Source: Gordius sp. MW1
Lineage: Eukaryota; Nematomorpha; Gordioida; Gordea; Gordiidae
NCBI GenBank assembly: GCA_964036665.1
Contig: OZ038528.1
Coordinates: 9,988,501-10,052,500, forward strand
DNA length: 64,000 nt
Direction of reading: 5' to 3'
Shown: piece after piece, positions 25,101-38,819 of the stretch
How the letters are laid out: each line of letters begins with the position of its first letter
How positions within the stretch are numbered: the stretch's first letter is position 1
Notes under the pieces: generated by a model
Seen by the model: only the letters and a program-made list of their open reading frames with translations
Told to the model about the DNA's origin: nothing
The model's database searches: none
Program-made: the position numbers and the translations under genes

Positions 25101-28100
25101 AAAATGGCTCTATGCGATCATGATATCAAAGTAACAGTTTACAGATTCTAATAAATTTTTACTTGGGATCATAGAAACGTCGTCTTAAAACCACAACTTT
25201 CATCGGATCAATACGGTTCAAAGAAAAATATGTGAAAAATTTTGAGGTAAAAATATTTATTTTTTTCAATTCTATGTGAAAGAGCATAAAATAATATATA
25301 AAAGTAAGCCAATTTGAGAATCCTATTATCCTCGATTGACTTCCGAAAAGAGGTTTTAAGCTGCGAGAACTATCATTTTGACAAAAGACAACGTTTTATT
25401 GTTGCGATAAGTTTGTTGTATCGCAACGTGAGTGCTTAATTTTTGAAAATGGCTCTATGTGATCATGATTTCAAAGTAATAGTTTTCAGATTCTGATAAA
25501 TTTTTACTTGGGATCATGAAAACCACGTCTGAAAACGACAACTTTCATCGGATGCATACGGTTGAAAGAATAATATGTGAAAAATTTTGAGGTAAAAATA
25601 TTTATTTTTTTCAATTCTATGTGAAAGAGCATGAAAAAATATATAAAAGTAAGCCAATTTGAGAATCCTATTATCCTCGATTGACTTTCGAAAAGAGGTT
25701 TTAAGCTGCTAGAACTATCATTTTGACAAAAGATAACGTTTTATTGTCGCCATTAGTTTGTTGTATCTCAACGTGAGTGATTAAAAATGGCTCTATGCGA
25801 TCATAATTTCAAAGTAATAGTTTTCAGATTCTGATAAATTTTTACTTGGGATCATAGAAACAAAGTCTGAAAACAACAACTTTCATCGGATGAATACGGT
25901 TCAAAGAAAAATATGTGAAAAATTTTGAGGTAAAAATATTTATTTTTTTCGATTCTATGTGAAAGAGCATGAAAAAATATATAAAAGTAAGCCAATTTGA
26001 GAATCCTATTATCCTCGATTTACTTCCGAAAAGAGGTTTTAAGCTGCCAGAACTATTCATTTTGACAAAAGACAACGTTTTCTTGTTGCGATTAGTTTGT
26101 TGTATCGCAACGTGATGCTTAATTTTTGAAAATGGCTCTACTCGATCATGATATCAAAGTAATAGTTTACAGATTCTGATAAATTTTTACTTGGGATCAT
26201 ATAAACCACGTCTTAAAACCACAACTTTCATCGGATGAATACGGTTCAAAGAAAAATATGTGAAAAATTTTGAGGTAAAAATATTTATTTTTTTCAATTC
26301 TATGTGAAAGAGCATAAAAAAATATATAAAAGTAAGCCAATTTGAGAATCCTATTATCCTCGATTGACTTCCGAAAAGAGGTTTTAAGCTGCGAGAACTA
26401 TCATTTTGACAAAAGACAACGTTTTATTGTTGCGATTAGTTTGTTGTATCGCAACGTGATGCTTAATTTTTGAAAATGGCTCTATGCGATCATGATATCA
26501 AAGTAACAGTTTACAGATTCTAATAAATTTTTACTTGGGATCATAGAAACGTCGTCTTAAAACCACAACTTTCATCGGATCAATACGGTTCAAAGAAAAA
26601 TATGTGAAAAATTTTGAGGTAAAAATATTTATTTTTTTCAATTCTATGTGAAAGAGCATAAAATAATATATAAAAGTAAGCCAATTTGAGAATCCTATTA
26701 TCCTCGATTGACTTCCGAAAAGAGGTTTTAAGCTGCGAGAACTATCATTTTGACAAAAGACAACGTTTTATTGTTGCGATTAGTTTGTTGTATCGCAACG
26801 TGAGTGCTTAATTTTTGAAAATGGCTCTATGCGATCATGATTTCAAAGTAATTGTTTTCAGATTCTGATAAATTTTTACTTGGGATCATGGAAACTACGT
26901 CTGAAAACGACAACTTTCATCGGATGCATACGGTTGAAAGAAAAATATGTGAAAAATTTTGAGGTAAAAATATTTATTTTTTTCCATTCTATGTGAAAGA
27001 GCATGAAAAAATATTTAAAAGTAAGCCAATTTGAGAAGCCTATTATCCTCGATTGACTTCGGAAAAGAGGTTTTAAGCTGCGAGAACTATCTTTTTGACA
27101 AAAGACAACGTTTTATTGTTGCGATTAGTTTGTTGTATCGCAACGTGATGCTTAATTTTTGAAAATGGCTCTATGCGATCATGATTTCAAAGTAATAGTT
27201 TACAGATTCTGATAAATTTTTACTTTGGATCATAGAAACCACGTCTTAAAACCACAACTTTCATCGGATGAATACGGTTCAAAGAAAAATATGTGAAAAA
27301 TTTTGAGGTAAAAATATTTATTTGTTTCGATTCTATGTGAAAGAGCATGAAAAAATATATAAAAGTAAGCCAATTTGAGAATCCTATTATCCTCGATTTA
27401 CTTCCGAAAAGAGGTTTTAAGCTGCCAGAACTATTCATTTTGACAAAAGACAACGTTTTCTTGTTGCGATTAGTTTGTTGTATCGCAACGTGATGCTTAA
27501 TTTTTGAAAATGGCTCTACTCGATCATGATATCAAAGTAATAGTTTACAGATTCTGATAAATTTTTACTTGGGATCATATAAACCACGTCTTAAAACCAC
27601 AACTTTCATCGGATGAATACGGTTCAAAGAAAAATATGTGAAAAATTTTGAGGTAAAAATATTTATTTTTTTCAATTCTATGTGAAAGAGCATAAAAAAA
27701 TATATAAAAGTAAGCCAATTTGAGAATCCTATTATCCTCGATTGACTTCCGAAAAGAGGTTTTAAGCTGCGAGAACTATCATTTTGACAAAAGACAACGT
27801 TTTATTGTTGCGATTAGTTTGTTGTATCGCAACTTGAGTGCTTAATTTTTGAAAATGGCTCTATGCGATGATGATTTCAAAGTAATAGTTTTCAGATTCT
27901 GATAAATTTTTACTTGGGATCATGGAAACCACGTCTGAAAACCACAACTTTCATCGGATGCATACGGTTGAAAGAATAATTGGTGAAAAATTTTGAGGTA
28001 AAAATATTTATTTTTTCCATTCTATGTGAAAGAGCATGAAAAAATATATAAAAGTAAGCCAATTTGAGAATCCTATTATCCTCGATTGACTTTCAAAAAG

Positions 28101-30260
28101 AGGTTTTAAGCTGCGAGAACTATCATTTTGACAAAAGACAACGTTTTATTGTTGCGATTAGTTTGTTGTATCGCAACGTGATGCTTAATTTTTGAAAATG
28201 GCTCTATGCGATCATGATATCAAAGTAACAGTTTACAGATTCTGATAAATTTTTACTTGGGATCATAGAAACCACGTCTTAAAACCACAACTTTCATCGG
28301 ATGCATACGGTTGAAATAAAAATATGTGAAAAATTTTGAGGTAAAAATATTTATTTTTTTCCATTCTATGTGAAATAGCATGAAAAAATATATAAAAGTA
28401 AGCCAATTTGAGAAGCCTATTATCCTCGATTGACTTCGGAAAAGAGGTTTTAAGCTGCGAGAACTATCTTTTTGACAAAAGACAACGTTTTATTGTTGCG
28501 ATTAGTTTGTTGTATCGCAACGTGATGCTTAATTTTTAAAAATGGCTCTATGCGATCATGATTTCAAAGTAATAGTTTACAGATTCTGATAAATTTTTAC
28601 TTGGGATCATAGAAACCACGTCTTAAAACCACAACTTTCATTGGATGCATACGGTTGAAATAAAAATATGTGAAAAATTTTGAGGTAAAAATATTTATTT
28701 TTTTCCATTCTATGTGAAAGAGCATGAAAAAATATATAAAAGTAAGCCAATTTGAGAATCCTATTATCCTCGATTGACTTTCAAAAAGAGGTTTTAAGCT
28801 GCGAGAACTATCATTTTGACAAAAGACAACGTTTTATTGTTGCGATTAGTTTGTTGTATCGCAACGTGATGCTTAATTTTTGAAAATGGCTCTATGCGAT
28901 CATGATATCAAAGTAACAGTTTACAGATTCTGATAAATTTTTACATGGGATCATAGAAACGTCGTCTTAAAACCACAACTTTCATCGGATCAATACGGTT
29001 CAAAGAAAAATATGTGAAAAATTTTGAGGTAAAAATATTTATTTTTTTCAATTCTATGTGAAAGAGCATAAAATAATATATAAAAGTAAGCCAATTTGAG
29101 AATCCTATTATCCTCGATTGACTTCCGAAAAGAGGTTTTAAGCTGCGAGAACTATCATTTTGACAAAAGACAACGTTTTATTGTTGCGATTAGTTTGTTG
29201 TATCGCAACGTGAGTGCTTAATTTTTGAAAATGGCTCTATGCGATCATGATTTCAAAGTAATAGTTTTCAGATTCTGATAAATTTTTACTTGGGATCATG
29301 GAAACCACGTCTGAAAACGACAACTTTCATCGGATGCATACGGTTGAAAGAAAAATATGTGAAAAATTTTGAGGTAAAAATATTTATTTTTTTCCATTCT
29401 ATGTGAAAGAGCATGAAAAAATATTTAAAAGTAAGCCAATTTGAGAAGCCTATTATCCTCGATTGACTTCGGAAAAGAGGTTTTAAGCTGCGAGAACTAT
29501 CTTTTTGACAAAAGACAACGTTTTATTGTTGCGATTAGTTTGTTGTATCGCAACGTGATGCTTAATTTTTGAAAATGGCTCTATGCGATCATGATTTCAA
29601 AGTAATAGTTTACAGATTCTGATAAATTTTTACTTTGGATCATAGAAACCACGTCTTAAAACCACAACTTTCATCGGATGAATACGGTTCAAAGAAAAAT
29701 ATGTGAAAAATTTTGAGGTAAAAATATTTATTTGTTTCGATTCTATGTGAAAGAGCATGAAAAAATATATAAAAGTAAGCCAATTTGAAAATCCTATTAT
29801 CCTCGATTGACTTCCGAAAAGAGGTTTTAAGCTGCGAGAACTATCATTTTGACAAAAGACAACGTTTTATTGATGCGATTAGTTTGTTGTATCGCAACGT
29901 GAGTGCTTAATTTTTCAAAAATGCACTATGCGATCATGATTTTAAAGTAATAGTTTTCTCATTCTGAAAAATTTTTACTTTTTATCATCGAAACCACGTC
30001 TGAAAACGACAACTTTCATCGGATGCATACGGTTGAAAGAAAAATATGTGAAAATTTTGAGGCTAAAATATTTATTTTTTTCGATTCTATGTGAAAGAGC
30101 ATGAAAAAATATATAAAAGTAAGCCAATTTGAGAATCCTATTATCCTCGATTGACTTCCGAAAAGAGGTTTTAAGCTGCGAGAACTATCATTTTGACAAA
30201 AGACAACGTTTTATTGTTGCGATTAGTTTGTTGTATCGCAACGTGAGTGCTTAATTTTTG
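25101..30260 (+). repeat. 15-unit higher-order repeat, copy 2
   Basis: Units start at 25101, 25446, 25784, 26129, 26473, 26818, 27162, 27507, 27852, 28195, 28539, 28883, 29228, 29572 and 29918 (B). The only internal difference I noticed from copy 1 is tttgaaaatcc at about 29785-29795 (A at 29789, G at 24630). At the right end the copies part at gtgagtgc here versus gtgatgc in copy 1. Such identity over about 5 kb implies a very recent duplication, or an assembly artefact that should be excluded. Confidence 0.95.
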
Positions 30261-31641
30261 AAAATGGCTCTATGCGATCATGATTTCAAAGTAATAGTTT
30301 TCAGATTCTGATAAATTTTTACTTGGGATCATGGAAACCACGTCTGAAAACGACAACTTTCATCGGATGCATACGGTTGAAAGAAAAATATGTGAAAAAT
30401 TTTGAGGTAAAAATATTTATTTTTTTCCATTCTATGTGAAAGAGCATGAAAAATTATATAAAAGTAAGCCAATTTGAGAATCCTATTATCCTCGATTGAC
30501 TTTCGAAAAGAGGTTTTAAGCTGCGAGAACTATCATTTTGACAAAAGACAACGTTTTATTGTTGCCATTAGTTTGTTGTATCGCAACGTGAGTGCTTAAT
30601 TTTTGAAAATGGCTCTATGCGATCATGATTTCAAAGTAATAGTTTTCAGATTCTGATAAATTTTTACTTGGGATCATAGAAACCAAGTCTGAAAACGACA
30701 ACTTTCATCGGATGCATACGGTTGAAAGAAAAATATGTGAAAAATTTTGAGGTAAAAATATTTATTTTTTTCGATTCTATGTGAAAGAGCATGAAAAAAA
30801 TATAAAAGTAAGCCAATTTGAGAATCCTATTATCCTCGATTTACTTCCGAAAAGAGGTTTTAAGCTGCCAGAACTATTCATTTTGACAAAAGACAACGTT
30901 TTCTTGTTGCGATTAGTTTGTTGTATCGCAACGTGATGCTTAATTTTTGAAAATGGCTCTACTCGATCATGATATCAAAGTAATAGTTTACAGATTCTGA
31001 TAAATTTTTACTTGGGATCATATAAACCACGTCTTAAAACCACAACTTTCATCGGATGAATACGGTTCAAAGAAAAATATGTGAAAAATTTTGAGGTAAA
31101 AATATTTATTTTTTTCAATTCTATGTGAAAGAGCATAAAAAAATATATAAAAGTAAGCCAATTTGAGAATCCTATTATCCTCGATTGACTTCCGCGAAAA
31201 GAGGTTTTAAGTTGCGAGAACTATCATTTTGACAAAAGACAACGTTTTATTGTTGCGATAAGTTTGTTGTATCGCAACGTGAGTGCTTAATTTTTCAAAA
31301 ATGCACTATGCGATCATGATTTTAAAGTAATAGTTTTCTGATTCTGATAAATTTTTACTTTTTATCATCGAAACCACGTCTAAAAACGACAACTTTAATC
31401 GGATGCATACGGTTGAAAGAAAAATATGTGAAAAATTTTTAGGTAAAAATATTTATTTTTTTCGATTCTATGTGAAAGAGCATGAAAAAATATATAAAAG
31501 TAAGCCAATTTGAGAATCCTATTATCCTCGATTGACTTCCGAAAAGAGGTTTTAAGCTGCGAGAACTATCATTTTGACAAAAGACAACGTTTTATTGTTT
31601 CGATTAGTTTGTTGTATCGCAACGTGAGTGCTTAATTTTTG
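30261..31641 (+). repeat. Four units, junction between higher-order blocks
   Basis: Units start at 30261, 30606, 30950 and 31298 (B). The 30606-31297 pair carries the marker set of the 15130-15821 pair about 15 kb upstream: aaccaagtctg, ccagaactattcat, ctctactcg, catataaacc, cttccgcgaaaag and gttgcgataag. This shows a two-unit segment shared between distant blocks. The 30950 unit is 348 bp, with the extra cg in ccgcgaaaag. Confidence 0.8.
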
Positions 31642-34390
31642 AAAATGGCTCTATGCGATGATGATTTCAAAGTAATAGTTTTCAGATTCTGATAAATTTT
31701 TACTTGGGATCATGGAAACCACGTCTGAAAACCACAACTTTCATCGGATGCATACGGTTGAAAGAATAATTGGTGAAAAATTTTGAGGTAAAAATATTTA
31801 TTTTTTCCATTCTATGTGAAAGAGCATGAAAAAATATATAAAAGTAAGCCAATTTGAGAATCCTATTATCCTCGATTGACTTTCAAAAAGAGGTTTTAAG
31901 CTGCGAGAACTATCATTTTGACAAAAGACAACGTTTTATTGTTGCGATTAGTTTGTTGTATCGCAACGTGATGCTTAATTTTTGAAAATGGCTCTATGCG
32001 ATCATGATATCAAAGTAACAGTTTACAGATTCTGATAAATTTTTACTTGGGATCATAGAAACCACGTCTTAAAACCACAACTTTTATCGGATGCATACGG
32101 TTGAAATAAAAATATGTGAAAAATTTTGAGGTAAAAATATTTATTTTTTTTGATTCTATGTGAAAGAGCATGAAAAAATATATAAAAGTAAGCCAATTTG
32201 AGAATCCTATTATCCTCGATTGACTTCCGAAAAGAGGTTTTAAGCTGCGAGAACTATCATTTTGACAAAAGACAACGTTTTATTGTTGCGATTAGTTTGT
32301 TGTATCGCAACGTGAGTGCTTAATTTTTCAAAAATGCACTATGCGATCATGATTTTAAAGTAATAGTTTTCTGATTCTGATAAATTTTTACTTTTTATCA
32401 TCGAAACCACGTCTGAAAACGACAACTTTCATCGGATGCATACGGTTGAAAGAAAAATATGTGAAAATTTTGAGGTAAAAATATTATTTTTTTCGATTCT
32501 ATGTGAAAGAGCATGAAAAAATATATATAAGTAATCCAATTTGAGAATCCTATTATCCTCGATTTACTTCCGAAAAGAGGTTTTAAGCTGCGAGAACTAT
32601 CATTTTGACAAAAGACAATGTTTTATTGTTGCGATTAGTTTGTTGTATCGCAACGTGATGCTTAATTTTTGAAAATGGCTCTATGCGATCATGATTTCAA
32701 AGTAATAGTTTACAGATTCTGATAAATTTTTACTTGGGATCATAGAAACGTCGTCTTAAAACCACAACTTTCATCGGATCAATACGGTTCAAAGAAAAAT
32801 ATGTGAAAAATTTTGAGGTAAAAATATTTATTTTTTTCAATTCTATGTGAAAGAGCATAAAAAAATATATAAAAGTAAGCCAATTTGAGAATCCTATTAT
32901 CCTCGATTGACTTCCGAAAAGAGGTTTTAAGCTGCGAGAACTATCATTTTGACAAAAGACAACGTTTTATTGTTGCGATTAGTTTGTTGTATCGCAACGT
33001 GAGTGCTTAATTTTTGAAAATGGCTCTATGCGATGATGATTTCAAAGTAATAGTTTTCAGATTCTGATAAATTTTTACTTGGGATCATGGAAACCACGTC
33101 TGAAAACCACAACTTTCATCGGATGCATACGGTTGAAAGAATAATTGGTGAAAAATTTTGAGGTAAAAATATTTATTTTTTCCATTCTATGTGAAAGAGC
33201 ATGAAAAAATATATAAAAGTAAGCCAATTTGAGAATCCTATTATCCTCGATTGACTTTCAAAAAGAGGTTTTAAGCTGCGAGAACTATCATTTTGACAAA
33301 AGACAACGTTTTATTGTTGCGATTAGTTTGTTGTATCGCAACGTGATGCTTAATTTTTGAAAATGGCTCTATGCGATCATGATTTCAAAGTAATAGTTTA
33401 CAGATTCTGATAAATTTTTACTTGGGATCATAGAAACCACGTCTTAAAACACAACTTTCATCGGATGATAACGGTTCAAAGAAAAATATGTGAAAAATTT
33501 TGAGGTAAAAATATTTATTTTTTTCGATTCTATGTGAAAGAGCATGAAAAAATATATAAAAGTAAGCCAATTTGAGAATCCTATTATCCTCGATTGACTT
33601 CCGAAAAGAGGTTTTAAGCTGCGAGAACTATCATTTTGACAAAAGACAACGTTTTATTGTTGCGATTAGTTTGTTGTATCGCAACGTGAGTGCTTAATTT
33701 TTCAAAAATGCACTATGCGATCATGATTTTAAAGTAATAGTTTTCTGATTCTGATAAATTTTTACTTTTTATCATCGAAACCACGTCTGAAAACGACAAC
33801 TTTCATCGGATGCATACGGTTGAAAGAAAAATATGTGAAAATTTTGAGGTAAAAATATTATTTTTTTCGATTCTATGTGAAAGAGCATGAAAAAATATAT
33901 ATAAGTAATCCAATTTGAGAATCCTATTATCCTCGATTTACTTCCGAAAAGAGGTTTTAAGCTGCGAGAACTATCATTTTGACAAAAGACAATGTTTTAT
34001 TGTTGCGATTAGTTTGTTGTATCGCAACGTGATGCTTAATTTTTGAAAATGGCTCTATGCGATCATGATTTCAAAGTAATAGTTTACAGATTCTGATAAA
34101 TTTTTACTTGGGATCATAGAAACGTCGTCTTAAAACCACAACTTTCATCGGATCAATACGGTTCAAAGAAAAATATGTGAAAAATTTTGAGTTAAAAATA
34201 TTTATTTTTTTCAATTCTATGTGAAAGAGCATAAAAAAATATATAAAAGTAAGCCAATTTGAGAATCCTATTATCCTCGATTGACTTCCGAAAAGAGGTT
34301 TTAAGCTGCGAGAACTATCATTTTGACAAAAGACAACGTTTTATTGTTGCGATTAGTTTGTTGTATCGCAACGTGAGTGCTTAATTTTTG
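31642..34390 (+). repeat. 4-unit higher-order repeat, ~1375-bp period, two copies
   Basis: Units at 31642, 31985, 32331 and 32672 recur at 33017, 33360, 33705 and 34046 (offset 1374-1375). The first unit (gcgatgatg, ataattggtg, gactttcaaaaag) is the lineage of the 22693 and 27852 units. The third is a short 341-bp B unit with tatatataagtaatcc. The second unit is poorly matched between copies (gcatacggttgaaat at 31985 versus gataacggttcaaag at 33360), indicating replacement of one unit after duplication. Confidence 0.85.
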
Positions 34391-35768
34391 AAAATGGCTC
34401 TATGCGATCATGATTTCAAAGTAATAGTTTTCAGATTCTGATAAATTTTTACTTGGGATCATGGAAACCACGTCTGAAAACGACAACTTTCATCGGATGC
34501 ATACGGTTGAAAGAAAAATATGTGAAAAATTTTGAGGTAAAAATATTTATTTTTTTCCATTCTATGTGAAAGAGCATGAAAAAATATTTAAAAGTAAGCC
34601 AATTTGAGAAGCCTATTATCCTCGATTGACTTCGGAAAAGAGGTTTTAAGCTGCGAGAACTATCTTTTTGACAAAAGACAACGTTTTATTGTTGCGATTA
34701 GTTTGTTGTATCGCAACGTGATGCTTAATTTTTGAAAATGGCTCTATGCGATCATGATTTCAAAGTAATAGTTTACAGATTCTGATAAATTTTTACTTTG
34801 GATCATAGAAACCAAGTCTTAAAACCACAACTTTCATCGGATGAATACGGTTCAAAGAAAAATATGTGAAAAATTTTGAGGTAAAAATATTTATTTGTTT
34901 CGATTCTATGTGAAAGAGCATGAAAAAATATATAAAAGTAAGCCAATTTGAGAATCCTATTATCCTCGATTGACTTCCGAAAAGAGGTTTTAAGCTGCGA
35001 GAACTATCATTTTGACAAAAGACAACGTTTTATTGATGCGATTAGTTTGTTGTATCGCAACGTGAGTGCTTAATTTTTCAAAAATGCACTATGCGATCAT
35101 GATTTTAAAGTAATAGTTTTCTCATTCTGAAAAATTTTTACTTTTTATCATCGAAACCACGTCTGAAAACGACAACTTTCATCGGATGCATACGGTTGAA
35201 AGAAAAATATGTAAAAATTTTGAGGTAAAAATATTTATTTTTTTCGATTCTATGTGAAAGAGCATGAAAAAATATATAAAAGTAAGCCAATTTGAGAATC
35301 CTATTATCCTCGATTGACTTCCGAAAAGAGGTTTTAAGCTGCGAGAACTATCATTTTGACAAAAGACAACGTTTTATTGTTGCGATTAGTTTGTTGTATC
35401 GCAACGTGAGTGCTTAATTTTTGAAAATGGCTCTATGCGATCATGATTTCAAAGTAATAGTTTTCAGATTCTGATAAATTTTTACTTGGGATCATGGAAA
35501 CCACGTCTGAAAACGACAACTTTCATCGGATGCATACGGTTGAAAGAAAAATATGTGAAAAATTTTGAGGTAAAAATATTTATTTTTTTCCATTCTATGT
35601 GAAAGAGCATGAAAAATTATATAAAAGTAAGCCAATTTGAGAATCCTATTATCCTCGATTGACTTTCGAAAAGAGGTTTTAAGCTGCGAGAACTATCATT
35701 TTGACAAAAGACAACGTTTTATTGTTGCCATTAGTTTGTTGTATCGCAACGTGAGTGCTTAATTTTTG
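34391..35768 (+). repeat. Partial third copy of the 15-unit block
   Basis: Units at 34391, 34735, 35081 (B) and 35424 match those at 29228, 29572, 29918 and 30261 with a constant 5163-bp offset, in the same order. Shared rare features include gagaagcctattatcc, cttcggaaaag, tactttggatc, atttgtttcg and ttttctcattctgaaaaa. Differences include aaccaagtctt near 34811 and gtaaaaattttgagg near 35211, so it has diverged more than the two full copies from each other. Confidence 0.88.
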
Positions 35769-38700
35769 AAAATGGCTCTATTCGATCATAATTTCAAAGT
35801 AATAGTTTTCAGATTCTGATAAATTTTTACTTGGGATCATAGAAACCAAGTCTGAAAACGACAACTTTCATCGGATGAATGCGGTTCAAAAAAAAATATG
35901 TGAAAAATTTTGAGGTAAAAATATTTATTTTTTTCGATTCTATGTAAAAGAGCATAAAAAAATATATAAAAGTAAGCCAATTTGAGAATCCTATTATCCT
36001 CGATTGACTTCCGAAAAGAGGTTTTAAGCTGCGAGAACTATCATTTTGACAAAAGACAATGTTTTATTGTTGCGATTAGTTTGTTGTATCGCAACGTGAT
36101 GCTTAATTTTTGAAAATGGCTCTATGCGATCATGATTTCAAAGTAATAGTTTACAGATTCTGATAAATTTTTACTTGGGATCATAGAAACCACGTCTTAA
36201 AATCACAACTTTCATCGGATGATAACGGTTCAAAGAAAAATATGTGAAAAATTTTGAGGTAAAAATATTTATTTTTTTCGATTCTATGTGAAAGAGCATG
36301 AAAAAATATAAAAAAGTAAGCCAATTTGAGAATCCTATTATCCTCGATTGACTTCCGAAAAGAGGTTTTAAGTTGCGAGAACTATCATTTTGACAAAAGA
36401 CAACGTTTTATTGTTACCATTAGTTTGTTGTATCGCAACGTGAGTGCTTAATTTTTGAAAATGGCTCTATGCGATAATGATTTCAAAGTAATAGTTTACA
36501 GATTCTGATAAATTTTTACTTGGGATCATAGAAACCACGTCTTAAAACCACAACTTTCATCGGATGATAACGGTTCAAAGAAAAATATGGGAAAATTTTT
36601 GAGGTAAAAATATTTATTTTTTTCGATTCTATGTGAAAGAGCATAAAAAAATATATAAAAGTAAGCCAATTTGAGAATCCTATTATCCTCGATTGACTTC
36701 CGAAAAGAGGTTTTAAGTTGCGAGAACTATCATTTTGACAAAAGACAACGTTTTATTGTTGCCATTAGTTTGTTGTATCGCAACGTGATGCTTAATTTTT
36801 GAAAATGGCTCTATGCGATCATGATTTCAAAGTAATAGTTTACAGATTCTGATAAATTTTTACTTGGGATCATAGAAACCACGTCTTAAAACCACAACTT
36901 TCATCGGATGCATACGGTTGAAATAAAAATACGTGAAAAATTTTGAGGTAAAAATATTTCTTTTTTTCCATTCTATGTGAAAGAGCATGAAAAAATATAT
37001 AAAAGTAAGCCAATTTGAGAAGCCTATTATCCTCGATTGACTTCGGAAAAGAGGTTTTAAGCTGCGAGAACTATCTTTTTGACAAAAGACAACGTTTTAT
37101 TGTTGCGATTAGTTTGTTGTATCGCAACGTGATGCTTAATTTTTGAAAATGGCTCTATGCGATCATGATTTCAAATTAATAGTTTACAGATTCTGATAAA
37201 TTTTTACTTGGGTTCATAGAAACCACGTCTTAAAACCACAACTTTCATTGGATGCATACGGTTGAAATAAAAAAATGTGAAAAATTTTGAGGTAAAAACA
37301 TTTATTTTTTTCCATTCTATGTGAAAGAGCATGAAAAAATATATAAAAGTAAGCCAATTTGAGAATCCTATTATCCTCGATTGACTTCCGAAAAGAGGTT
37401 TTAAGCTGCGAGAACTATCATTTTGACAAAAGACAACGTTTTATTGATGCGATTAGTTTGTTGTATCGCAACGTGAGTGCTTAATTTTTCAAAAATGCAC
37501 TATGCGATCATGATTTTAAAGTAATAGTTTTCTCATTCTGATAAATTTTTACTTTTTATCATCGAAACCACGTCTGAAAACGACAACTTTCATCGGATGC
37601 ATACGGTTGAAAGAAAAATATGTGAAAATTTTGAGGTAAAAATATTTATTTTTTTCGATTCTATGTGAAAGAGCATGAAAAAATATATAAAAGTAAGCCA
37701 ATTTGAGAATCCTATTATCCTCGATTGACTTCCGAAAAGAGGTTTTAAGCTGCGAGAATTATCATTTTGACAAAAGACAACGTTTTATTGTTGCGATTAG
37801 TTTGTTGTATCGCAACGTGAGTGCTTAATTTTTGAACATGGCTCTATGCGATCATGATTTCAAAGTAATAGTTTTCAGATTCTGATAAATTTTTACTTGG
37901 GATCATGGAAACCACGTCTGAAAACGACAACTTTCATCGGATGCATACGGTTGAAAGAAAAATATGTGAAAAATTTTGAGGTAAAAATATTTATTTTTTT
38001 CCATTCTATGTGAAAGAGCATGAAAAATTATATAAAAGTAAGCCAATTTGAGAATCCTATTATCCTCGATTGACTTTCGAAAAGAGGTTTTAAGCTGCGA
38101 GAACTATCTTTTTGACAAAAGACAACGTTTTATTGTTACCATTAGTTTGTTGTATCGCAACGTGAGTGCTTAATTTTTGAAAATGGCTCTATGCGATCAT
38201 GATTTCAAAGTAACAGTTTACAGATTCTGATAAATTTTTACTTGGGATCATAGAAACCACGTCTTAAAGGTTCAAAGAAAAATATGTGAAAAATTTTGAG
38301 GTAAAAATATTTATTTTTTTCGATTCTATGTGAAAGAGCATGAAAAAATATATAAAAGTAAGCCAATTTGAGAATCCTATTATCCTCGATTGACTTCCGA
38401 AAAGAGGTTTTAAGCTGCGAGAACTATCATTTTGACAAAAGACAACTTCATATTGTTGCGATTAGTTTGTTGTATCGCAACGTGAGTGCTTAATTTTTGA
38501 AAATGGCTCTATGCGATCATGATTTCAAAGTAACAGTTTACAGATTCTGATAAATTTTTACTTGGGATCATAGAAACCACGTCTTAAAGGTTCAAAGAAA
38601 AATATGTGAAAAATTTTTAGGTAAAAATATTTATTTTTTTCGATTCTATGTGAAAGAGCATGAAAAAATATATAAAAGTAAGCCAATTTGAGAATCCTAT

Positions 38701-38819
38701 TATCCTCGATTGACTTCCGAAAAGAGGTTTTAAGCTGCGAGAACTATCATTTTGACAAAAGACAACGTTTTATTGTTGCGATTAGTTTGTTGTATCGCAA
38801 CGTGAGTGCTTAATTTTTG
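35424..38819 (+). repeat. 10-unit higher-order repeat, copy 1 (3396 bp)
   Basis: Units start at 35424, 35769, 36113, 36458, 36802, 37146, 37492 (B), 37835, 38180 and 38500. Each of 35424-38180 has its counterpart exactly 3396 bp later. Markers include ctctattcgatcataattt, gaatgcggttcaaaaaaa, gttaccattag, gcgataatg, atgggaaaat, atatttcttttt, gggttcatag, aaaaacattta and tgaacatgg. The copy ends with two successive 320-bp deletion units, whereas copy 2 has only one. Confidence 0.93.
38180..38819 (+). repeat. Two adjacent 320-bp units with a 25-bp internal deletion
   Basis: The units at 38180 and 38500 both read gtcttaaaggttcaaag, lacking the 25 bases from accacaactttcatcgg through the following gataac-type segment. 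The 38180 unit also has acttcatattg in place of acgttttattg; the 38500 unit does not. A third such unit lies at 41576-41895. One deletion event followed by a single-unit duplication in copy 1 (or a single-unit loss in copy 2) explains the pattern. Confidence 0.92.
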
